Of a stretch of 64,000 bases of DNA, positions 34,477 to 41,199 are shown piece by piece. Numbering within the stretch: position 1 is the stretch's first letter; each line of letters starts with the position of its first letter. Source of the DNA: Propionibacteriaceae bacterium (GTDB lineage Bacteria; Actinomycetota; Actinomycetes; Propionibacteriales; Propionibacteriaceae). The translations under genes were made by a program, and so were the position numbers. The stretch covers positions 215,836 through 279,835 of the forward strand of contig WQZD01000001.1 in the NCBI GenBank assembly GCA_009780915.1, in the 5' to 3' direction. The notes beneath the pieces are model-generated. The model was not told where the DNA came from, did no database searches, and saw only the letters and a list, made by a program, of their open reading frames with translations.

Positions 34477-34515
34477 TTGTCCACAGATTTTCTGGATCGC
34501 AGATAGTTATCCACA
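34477..34515 (+). promoter_or_regulatory. Pair of DnaA-box-like sites upstream of the Tad operon
   Basis: TTGTCCACA at 34477-34485 and TTATCCACA at 34507-34515, same orientation, 30 bases apart start to start. Both match the actinobacterial DnaA-box consensus TT(G/A)TCCACA. They lie between the methyltransferase promoter and the first Tad gene. An equivalent pair with the same spacing lies before the pilin gene. Confidence 0.65.
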
Positions 34516-34565
34516 GATGTGGGCTCCCACGACAATTCCGGGCCGGGACCTCGCATGGAGAGAGT

Positions 34566-35606
34566 ATGCAACGTGAACTCAGTTCTGCGATCCTCGTCAG
34601 CGCCGATTCTCGCCTGGTCCATATGGCGCAGGCCTCGGCTGCGGCCATCGGGGTGACGCTGACGGTCGTCGCCGACCCTCGGGATCTGCGTACGGCCTGG
34701 CGCACGGCCTCCGCGGTCCTGATCGGCGCCGACCAAGCCGGGCAGGCGGGCGGCTGGGCGTTGCCTCGGCGCGCCCAGGTCTATCTGGTCGGACAGGCGG
34801 ACGCCTACGAGGCGCTCTGCCGGGCGTCCATGCCCCTCGGCGCCTCCGTCATCGTCGTGCCCGAGGGGGCGAAGTGGTTGTCCAGGGTCATCGCTGGCAA
34901 AGCCCACGGCGGCGACGGCGGGAGCGTGGTGGCCGTCAAGCCGGGGGCGGGCGGGGTCGGCGCGTCGACCTTGTGCGTCTCCTTAGCGGTCATGGCCGCC
35001 CGCCAGTCGAGGAGAGTGGCCCTCGTGGACGGCGACCCTCACGGGGGTGGCATCGACCTCTTGCTGGGGGCCGAGAACACGCCTGGATGGCGGTGGGACA
35101 AATTGCGCAACGCCGTGGGCCAGATCGCCGACATCGCGCCCATGCTGCCGCGTGTCGAAGGGGTCACCGTCGTGTCCATGGACAGGGCCTCGGGCGAGCC
35201 TGTCGACGACACGGCGTACGAGGCCGTCATCGACTGCCTGGCCCGCTCCCATGACCTCGTGCTCGTCGACCAGGGGCGAGGGCGCAGCCCCGCCGGCGTG
35301 ACCGCACAACGTACCATCGTCGTCTCCACCCAGACGGTTCGCTCCTTGGCGGCCACACGTGCCACCGTCGCGACCATGGATCGCGGGGAGTGCGCCCTCG
35401 TGGTCCGTCGCGGAGGGGCCGTGCTGCCCGCCGACGCCGCGCGCGCTGTCGACCTTCCCCTGATCGGTGTCGTGCCCACGGTCCCCGAGTTGGCGAGGCT
35501 GGCCGACCGGGGCATGGTCCCCTGGCTGGCCGGAGGGTGGACGAGGGCGTGCTCACGCATCCTTCCCTGGTGTCTCGGGGAACCGGCGCCCAGGAGGGGG
35601 TTGTGA
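34566..35606 (+). CDS. Septum-site-determining/CpaE(TadZ)-like ATPase
   Basis: 346 residues. An N-terminal receiver-like region without phosphorylation residues (about 1-110), then a MinD/ParA-like domain with the deviant Walker A VKPGAGGVGASTLCVSLAVMAA near residue 123 and VALVDGDPHGGGIDLLLG. This is the Ssd/CpaE type found at the head of actinobacterial Tad loci, thought to position the pilus machine. GGAGAGAG at 34557-34564 precedes the ATG. The stop overlaps the start of tadA, so expression is coupled. Confidence 0.85.
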   Translation: MQRELSSAILVSADSRLVHMAQASAAAIGVTLTVVADPRDLRTAWRTASAVLIGADQAGQAGGWALPRRAQVYLVGQADAYEALCRASMPLGASVIVVPEGAKWLSRVIAGKAHGGDGGSVVAVKPGAGGVGASTLCVSLAVMAARQSRRVALVDGDPHGGGIDLLLGAENTPGWRWDKLRNAVGQIADIAPMLPRVEGVTVVSMDRASGEPVDDTAYEAVIDCLARSHDLVLVDQGRGRSPAGVTAQRTIVVSTQTVRSLAATRATVATMDRGECALVVRRGGAVLPADAARAVDLPLIGVVPTVPELARLADRGMVPWLAGGWTRACSRILPWCLGEPAPRRGL

Positions 35607-36745
35607 TGGCGGGGGAGGACATCGCGCTGGATGTGCGTCGGCATCTCGCCGTGCTGGGACGCTCGCCGACGGCTCAGGACATCGCCGAGGCTCTGCGGGC
35701 GACAGGCCATATCGTCTCCGACGCCGTCGTCTTGTCGGTCCAGGATCAGATCGCGCGTGATTCTGTGGGGATCGGCGTCCTCGAGCCCCTTCTGAGCCTG
35801 GACGGGGTGACCGACATCGTCGTGAACGGCCCCCAGCAGGTCTTCGTGGATCGCGGGATGGGGCTGGAGAAGACCAATGTGTATTTTCCGTCCGACGACG
35901 CCATCCGCCAGTTGGGGGTACGGCTGGCCGCGTCGGTGGGTCGTCGCCTCGACGACGGCTCTCCTTTCGTCGATGCCCGGCTGCCCAACCAGGTGCGTTT
36001 CCATGCCGTCTTGTCCGGCATCGCCCATCCGGGGACCTGCTTGTCCCTGAGGGTCCCCGGGAAGAAGACGCTGAGCATGGAGGACTGGGAGCGAACCGGA
36101 GGGGTGGACTCGCGGGCGGGGGAGATCCTGCGGCGGCTGATCGACAAGAAAGTCGCCTTCATGATCTCGGGGGGCACGGGCTCGGGGAAGACGACCTTGT
36201 TGAGCTCTCTGCTGTCTCTCGTCCCCGAGCGGGAGCGGTTGGTCGTCGTGGAGGATTCCCGTGAGTTGGACCCCGACCACGCCCACACCGTATGGCTGGA
36301 ATCCCGCCCGGCCAACGGCGAGGGGGCCGGATTGGTGACGATGACCGACCTGGTGCGCCAAGCGCTGCGGATGAGACCGGATCGTCTCGTCGTCGGGGAA
36401 GTGCGCGGAGCCGAGTTGAGGGATCTTCTCCAAGCCCTCAACACCGGCCATGAGGGCGGATGCGGGACGATCCACGCGAACAGCATCGGCGATCTTCCGG
36501 CACGCCTGGAGGCGTTGGGGGCTCTGGGCGGCCTGTCCTCGCAGGCGACGCATGCGCAGGCGGCGTCCGCGTTGCGGGTGCTCGTCCACGTCACCCGGCG
36601 AGGGCCCATGCGAGAGGTGTCCCAGATCGGTGTCGTGGATCGCGACCCATCCGGGCGGATCCGGGCCAGTGTCGCATGGCGACGCTGCGGTCTGGATGCT
36701 GGTGAGGGCGAGGGGATGGGCGCGTTGATGGAGGTGTTGGCGTGA
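35606..36745 (+). CDS. tadA: Tad secretion ATPase TadA/CpaF
   Basis: 379 residues. Type II/IV secretion ATPase: PLLSLDGVTDIVVNGPQQVFVDRG in the N-domain, Walker A ISGGTGSGKTTLLSSLL near residue 187, the aspartate box VVVEDSRELDP, Walker B region MRPDRLVVGEVRGAELRDLLQALNTGHEGG, and the histidine box GTIHANS. Powers pilus assembly at the membrane. The start is ATG 35606 (or GTG 35603) after AGGAGGGGG. It overlaps both neighbours. Confidence 0.95.
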   Translation: MAGEDIALDVRRHLAVLGRSPTAQDIAEALRATGHIVSDAVVLSVQDQIARDSVGIGVLEPLLSLDGVTDIVVNGPQQVFVDRGMGLEKTNVYFPSDDAIRQLGVRLAASVGRRLDDGSPFVDARLPNQVRFHAVLSGIAHPGTCLSLRVPGKKTLSMEDWERTGGVDSRAGEILRRLIDKKVAFMISGGTGSGKTTLLSSLLSLVPERERLVVVEDSRELDPDHAHTVWLESRPANGEGAGLVTMTDLVRQALRMRPDRLVVGEVRGAELRDLLQALNTGHEGGCGTIHANSIGDLPARLEALGALGGLSSQATHAQAASALRVLVHVTRRGPMREVSQIGVVDRDPSGRIRASVAWRRCGLDAGEGEGMGALMEVLA

Positions 36746-37551
36746 CCGCCGTGGCCGTCCTCGCGGCGATGCTGTGCGTCTGGTTCCTGGTCCCTGCTGT
36801 CGGGCCTGGGCTTCGACGGCTCGCGCCTCGTCCCATCCGGACACGCACCCTGGACGTCTGGCGAGTGTGCCTGGTGGCGTGGATCGCATGTGGGGCGGCC
36901 GGTGTGGCGCTCCCGCCTGCGGCCGTCGTCGCCGTCGTGGGCATGGTCGGCACGACAGCGGCGTGGGTGGTCGTCTCCCACATCGCAGACAGGCGTGCCC
37001 GGCGCGCGTCGATGGAGGTCGTGCGTACGGCCCAGGTGCTGGAATCCCTCTTGGCGTTGGGGCATATCCCCAGCGTCGCACTGACGCTGACCGCCCAGGA
37101 GTGCCCGGTCGTCGCCCCAGCGGTGGCCCATCTGAAGATGGGCGGAGACCCGTGGGAGGTGATGGACGACATGGCGCGCACCCGAGGATTCGAGGGACTG
37201 GGGCGCATCGCGCGGGTATGGAGGGTGTCGTACGTGACGGGCGCGTCGATGCATGAAGGGCTGGGCGTGGTCCGCCAGAGTCTGGAGGATGCCGCCGACA
37301 CCGCCGTCGTCGTCGCTGGGGAGTTGGCCGGCCCTCGTGCCACGGGACGGCTGCTGTGTCTGCTCCCCCTTGTCGGATTGGGTATGGCCGTCAGTTTGGG
37401 GGCTAACCCCCTTCACTTCTTCACGGCCTCGTGGGGTGGACGTCTCTGTCTGCTGATCGGCGCCGGGCTGGGCTGTCTGGGGCTGGTCTGGAGCGAGCAT
37501 CTCGCCTCCCAGGCCACGGGTGGCGCACGAAGCAATGGGAAAGGTGGGTGA
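36742..37551 (+). CDS. tadB: Tad pilus inner-membrane platform protein TadB
   Basis: 269 residues. Two membrane segments at the N-terminus (about 1-17 and 36-75), a cytoplasmic GspF-like helical region (SMEVVRTAQVLESLLALGHIPSVAL ... GASMHEGLGVVRQSLEDAADTAVVVAGELAGPRATGRLL), and two membrane segments at the end. The GTG start overlaps the tadA stop. Forms the platform with TadC. Confidence 0.88.
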   Translation: MTAVAVLAAMLCVWFLVPAVGPGLRRLAPRPIRTRTLDVWRVCLVAWIACGAAGVALPPAAVVAVVGMVGTTAAWVVVSHIADRRARRASMEVVRTAQVLESLLALGHIPSVALTLTAQECPVVAPAVAHLKMGGDPWEVMDDMARTRGFEGLGRIARVWRVSYVTGASMHEGLGVVRQSLEDAADTAVVVAGELAGPRATGRLLCLLPLVGLGMAVSLGANPLHFFTASWGGRLCLLIGAGLGCLGLVWSEHLASQATGGARSNGKGG

Positions 37552-37554
37552 GTG

Positions 37555-38292
37555 ATGGGCGTGTGGATCGCGATCGTCTGCGCTGGTTTCACCATGTGGA
37601 TCTGGCATCCCCCCGACGGGGTCAGTCGCCTGGGTCCCGTCAAGCAGATAAGTCTGCCGACATGGGCGCGTCCCGTCCCGGGGGCCATGGCATCGAAACG
37701 ACGAGGGTGGATCGCGGCGCTCGTCGCGGTGCTCATCATCGCGTACGGATGGAGCATCTCTCCGCTGGCGCTGCTCGTGGGCCCGGTGGCTGGTGTGGGC
37801 GCGTGGGTCGGGTTGGGGCGCCTCGAACCGGCGGCGGCGCGACGCCGTCGGTTGCAGACGCTGGAGGATCTTCCTCAGGCGCTGGAGTTGATGCAGGCGT
37901 GCGTGCAGACGGGCCAGCCCGTGCGCGCCGCCATCGAGACGGTGTCCACGGTGATGGGCCCTCCCATCCGCGACCTGTTCGACGCGGTCACCAACGCCAT
38001 CTCTGTGGGTATGTCGGACGAGCAAGCCTGGCGGGTGCTCGCTGACGACCCGGTGATCGGTCGGGTGGCCCGGGACATGGCCCGCAGTTCCTCCTGGGGG
38101 ACGACTGTGTCGGACATCTTGGCGCAGCACTGCGTCGATCTGCGACGCCAGGGGACTGCCGAGCGTCTGGCGGCGGCGAAGTCCGTGGGCGTGAAGAGCG
38201 TCTTGCCCTTGGGGACGTGCTACCTGCCGGCGTTCATGCTCATCGGTGTGGTCCCTGTGATCGCGGCCGGTTTCACCGGGTTGTTCGGGTGA
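37555..38292 (+). CDS. tadC: Tad pilus platform protein TadC
   Basis: 245 residues. Membrane segments near residues 3-17, 45-75 and at the C-terminus. The GspF-like region reads LEDLPQALELMQACVQTGQPVRAAIETV and ARDMARSSSWGTTVSDILAQH, close to TadB, as expected for the paired platform proteins. ATG 37555 is preferred to GTG 37552 because AAAGGTGGG ends six bases upstream. Followed by a 170-base gap with the second box pair before the pilin gene. Confidence 0.85.
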   Translation: MGVWIAIVCAGFTMWIWHPPDGVSRLGPVKQISLPTWARPVPGAMASKRRGWIAALVAVLIIAYGWSISPLALLVGPVAGVGAWVGLGRLEPAAARRRRLQTLEDLPQALELMQACVQTGQPVRAAIETVSTVMGPPIRDLFDAVTNAISVGMSDEQAWRVLADDPVIGRVARDMARSSSWGTTVSDILAQHCVDLRRQGTAERLAAAKSVGVKSVLPLGTCYLPAFMLIGVVPVIAAGFTGLFG

Positions 38293-38326
38293 GATGATGG
38301 CACGGATCGGCCGGGACGAGTGCGCA

Positions 38327-38365
38327 TTATCCACAGGCTCTGTAATCCGTGCGCAGTTATCCACA
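38327..38365 (+). promoter_or_regulatory. Pair of DnaA-box-like sites upstream of the pilin gene
   Basis: TTATCCACA at 38327-38335 and again at 38357-38365, same orientation, again exactly 30 bases apart. Both are perfect consensus boxes. They start about 35 bases after the tadC stop and about 100 bases before the pilin start, so they lie where a separate pilin promoter would be expected. Confidence 0.65.
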
Positions 38366-38461
38366 ATCTTCCACCGCCTCGACAGAACCACCTCGGATTC
38401 GCACATGGTCTCCTATGTCCGCACGGGACAAGCGCGTCAGCGCAAAGAAAAGGAGCACATC

Positions 38462-38671
38462 ATGAAGAAAATTATCAATGCCATTAGGTCTCTCTTCCAT
38501 GGGAACCATGAGGCGGGCATGGCCACGGCTGAGTACGCGGTCGGCACGGCGGCGGTCATCTCGTTCGGCGGAATCCTGTGGAAACTTCTCACCGATCCCG
38601 CCTTCAGGGAACTGCTGTGGAAGCTGATCACCTGGCTCTTCAACATGATCTTCGGGGTCGTCGGATCATGA
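38462..38671 (+). CDS. Flp-like pilin, DUF4244 type
   Basis: 69 residues. A basic leader MKKIINAIRSLFHGNHEAG is followed by MATAEYAVGTAAVISFGGIL. The (G)-MATAEY pattern, with glutamate at +5 relative to the cleaved glycine, is the prepilin peptidase site of type IV pilins. The rest is one hydrophobic helix and a short tryptophan-rich end. AAGGAG at 38449-38454 gives a good ribosome site. It would be processed by a prepilin peptidase encoded elsewhere and assembled by TadABC. A strong hairpin follows eight bases after the stop. Confidence 0.88.
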   Translation: MKKIINAIRSLFHGNHEAGMATAEYAVGTAAVISFGGILWKLLTDPAFRELLWKLITWLFNMIFGVVGS

Positions 38672-38678
38672 CAGTCAT

Positions 38679-38723
38679 GGGCGGGGCTCCGGGTCTGGTC
38701 GTTTCAGGCCCGAGGCCCCGCCC
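38679..38723 (+). terminator. Hairpin directly after the pilin gene, probable attenuator
   Basis: Stem of 19 positions: GGGCGGGGC (38679-38687) with GCCCCGCCC (38715-38723), continued inward by CGGGTCTG/CAGGCCCG with wobbles, and a 7-base loop. No T-tract. It would let the pilin be made in excess over the downstream minor proteins. Confidence 0.75.
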
Positions 38724-38752
38724 GACCATCAATCCAGTGAGGAGGTGACCAG

Positions 38753-39130
38753 ATGCGACGAGAACGTGATCGCGGTGGTCGACGCCAGCGTCTCGGACAG
38801 CACGGCATGGTGACCGTGGAGATGGCTTTCGCAGCCCTGGGGCTCGGTGTGGCCATGGTCTTCTGCGTCGGAATCCTCGCCGTGTCGGTGGGGGAAGTCC
38901 GCTGCGTGGACGCCGCGTCCCAGATCGCTCGCCAAGCGGCCCGGGACGATCTCGGCGCCATCGCGGAGGTCGAGCACAGCCTGCCTGATTCCGCTCGGGT
39001 GGACATCACCCGCGACGGGGGCCAGGTGACGGTGACCGTGTCGTGGCCGATGCGGCCGTGGGGCGGGTGGTTGCCTGCGTTCACGGTCCATGCCACTGCG
39101 GCCATCGCGGATGAAGGCGGCGGGTCATGA
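38753..39130 (+). CDS. TadE-like minor pilin protein
   Basis: 125 residues. A basic N-terminus followed by GMVTVEMAFAALGLGVAMVFCVGILAVSV, which is a pilin-like site (G, then glutamate at position 5) and a hydrophobic helix. The remainder is a small exported beta domain with one cysteine. Typical of TadE. GAGGAGGTG at 38739-38747. Overlaps the next gene by four bases. Confidence 0.85.
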   Translation: MRRERDRGGRRQRLGQHGMVTVEMAFAALGLGVAMVFCVGILAVSVGEVRCVDAASQIARQAARDDLGAIAEVEHSLPDSARVDITRDGGQVTVTVSWPMRPWGGWLPAFTVHATAAIADEGGGS

Positions 39131-39531
39131 CGTGCGAGCGGGGGGCCATCGGCCACCAGAGAGGCAACGCGACGATGGCTGTCATCGTGATCAGTGGGAC
39201 GCTGGCGATGGGGTTGCTGATCGGGTGGATGGTGCTCGGCTACATCATGGCCGTCCACACCGTCCACGCCGCGTCGGACCTCGCAGCTCTCACGGCGGCG
39301 TCCCATGCGGCGCAGGGCGCGTCGGACGATGAGGCCTGCGCCATGGCCGAGCGCGTCGCCGGTGACAACGGAGCCCATGCGGACTCCTGTGAGATCGTGC
39401 GAGCGGGGACGGAAGTGGCGGCCGAGGTGGAGGTGTCCGCCTCCTTGCGGTGGTCGATGCCGGGTCTGCCTCGTCAGGTGTCCAGCACATCCTTCGCAGG
39501 GAACCCGGCCAGTGTCCAGTCGGCCGGCTGA
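39127..39531 (+). CDS. TadE/TadG-like exported protein (Rv3654c-like)
   Basis: 134 residues. GNATMAVIVISGTLAMGLLIGWMVLGYIMAVHTVHAASDLAALTAA near residues 13-58 is one membrane helix followed by the AASDLAALTAA motif of the small TadG-like proteins at actinobacterial Tad loci. Two cysteines (CAMAER and SCEIV) may form a disulfide outside the cell. The ATG overlaps the tadE stop. It is the last gene of the Tad set. Confidence 0.83.
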   Translation: MTCERGAIGHQRGNATMAVIVISGTLAMGLLIGWMVLGYIMAVHTVHAASDLAALTAASHAAQGASDDEACAMAERVAGDNGAHADSCEIVRAGTEVAAEVEVSASLRWSMPGLPRQVSSTSFAGNPASVQSAG

Positions 39532-39623
39532 GGAGCACGTCAGCGAGGCTGGGATCATGACGGTGAGACTGGGATCATGACGGTGATGAGTGGAAAGGAA
39601 GGAGGGTGTGAGATGCTAGGCGG

Positions 39624-41114
39624 GTGAATTCATATATCGACGCCATGGGGCGGCTGCGCGACGACTTCGAGCGGGCCGGTTACTCCACAGACCAGGTCCT
39701 GGATGCCATCGGTGAACATGGGCAATTGGGTTTGACGAGGAACCACACCACGGCGGCCTCTCGTGCCCTGGCGGGGCGTGACGATCCTCTGGCGACGCTG
39801 ATCAGGCTGTTCGTCCTTCAGCAGGAGCAGCCATACGAGCAGGTGGCCAGAACGCTGGACGTGTCGTCTCTCGCGCCGTTGGGCATCCTCGCCCGAGACG
39901 GCGAGGGCGTGCGGGCGAAAGTGGACATCAGGCCGTACGCGGATCTGACCGACGCGACCTCGGGGTGGGTGGTCTCCGATCACACCGCGTCCTTGGACAC
40001 CCGCGACGGACACGTCCGTCCCGACCACGTGTTGGGCATCTCGCCGGCCTCGGTGAGCCTGTCCCAGATCACGTCGCGCCGGGCGGTGGACAGGGCTTTG
40101 GATCTGGGCACGGGGAGCGGCATCCAATGCCTCCACCTGGCCAACCACGCCGCGCGGGTGGTGGCCACCGACTTGAATCCTCGGGCCTTGACCTTGGCCA
40201 CGCTCACGTTCGCCCTGAACGGCATCGACGTGCAGACGCGGTTGGGGTCGCTCTACGAGCCGGTGGCCGACGAGGTCTTCGATGTCATCACCACCAATCC
40301 GCCGTTCGTGATCTCTCCGGACACGGGCGCCAGGCTGGTGTATCGCGAGACCGATCTGCGGTCCGACGACCTCATGCGGGCCGTGGTCGCGGGCGCGGGA
40401 CCGCGCTTGGCGCCGGGCGGCTCTCTGCACGTGGTCGGCAACTGGGCCCACACCACCGGCATGCCGTGGCAGGACCGAGTCGCCCAATGGGTGCCCCAGG
40501 GCTGCGACGCCTTCATCGTGGAGAGGGAGACGCTCGACGTCTACGAGTACATCGAGATCTGGCTCGCCGACGCCGGGTTGAACGGGGCGCCGGACTACAC
40601 CGCCCGCTACGACCAGTGGCTGAGGTACTTCGACGACCTGGGCATCGAAGCGGTCGGCATGGGATGGATCACGATGGTCAACTCGGGGTCCTCCTCGTCG
40701 AGCGTCGTCGGTGAGTCCTGGCCCTACCCGGTCAGCCAACCCGTGGCCGAGGATCTCATGGCCCATCTGAGGGCGGGAGACGTGGAATCCTGGACCGACG
40801 CGCGGATAGAAGAGTGTGCCTGGCTTCTGGCGCCTGGTACCATGCAGGAAGCGACGAGTGTTCCCGGACAGGCCGACCCGACCCATGTCGTGTTGCGACG
40901 CACGGACGGGCTGATGCGTGCCATCGAGGTGGACACAGCTTTGGGAGGGGTCCTGGGAGCGTGCGACGGCGAGCTGCCTGTGGGAAGGATCATCGCCGCC
41001 GTGGCGGCGCTCATGGACGTGGATGAGTCCAGCCTGAGAGATGAGATGATTCCTCAGATCAGGAAGCTCATCGCGCAAACATGGTTGACACCCGCCCATG
41101 AGACATTCCAGTAG
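39624..41114 (+). CDS. Class I SAM-dependent methyltransferase, N5-glutamine/HemK-like
   Basis: 496 residues. The N-terminal part (about 1-145) is an actinobacterial extra domain; ALDLGTGSGIQCLHLANHAARVVATDLNPRAL near residue 157 is SAM motif I, and FDVITTNPPFVIS near residue 218 carries the NPPF motif that marks methylation of an exocyclic or amide nitrogen. A long C-terminal region (about 300-496) is of unknown function. GTG 39624 is used because no upstream alternative exists; there is no clear ribosome site, and the transcript may be leaderless. Sits in the conserved region between the Tad set and topA. Confidence 0.85.
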   Translation: MNSYIDAMGRLRDDFERAGYSTDQVLDAIGEHGQLGLTRNHTTAASRALAGRDDPLATLIRLFVLQQEQPYEQVARTLDVSSLAPLGILARDGEGVRAKVDIRPYADLTDATSGWVVSDHTASLDTRDGHVRPDHVLGISPASVSLSQITSRRAVDRALDLGTGSGIQCLHLANHAARVVATDLNPRALTLATLTFALNGIDVQTRLGSLYEPVADEVFDVITTNPPFVISPDTGARLVYRETDLRSDDLMRAVVAGAGPRLAPGGSLHVVGNWAHTTGMPWQDRVAQWVPQGCDAFIVERETLDVYEYIEIWLADAGLNGAPDYTARYDQWLRYFDDLGIEAVGMGWITMVNSGSSSSSVVGESWPYPVSQPVAEDLMAHLRAGDVESWTDARIEECAWLLAPGTMQEATSVPGQADPTHVVLRRTDGLMRAIEVDTALGGVLGACDGELPVGRIIAAVAALMDVDESSLRDEMIPQIRKLIAQTWLTPAHETFQ

Positions 41115-41199
41115 TCGAGAGCGTCCTCGTGGCGGTTGTAGTGTATGTATAACTCGCAAGGGTTATATGTCGGTAGTGCATATTTGAGAGGTAGTGGTC

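Noticed and set aside
34477..38365. Replication origin, because of DnaA-box-like sites
   Set aside because: Only two boxes at each place, no AT-rich unwinding region, and no dnaA, dnaN or rpmH nearby.
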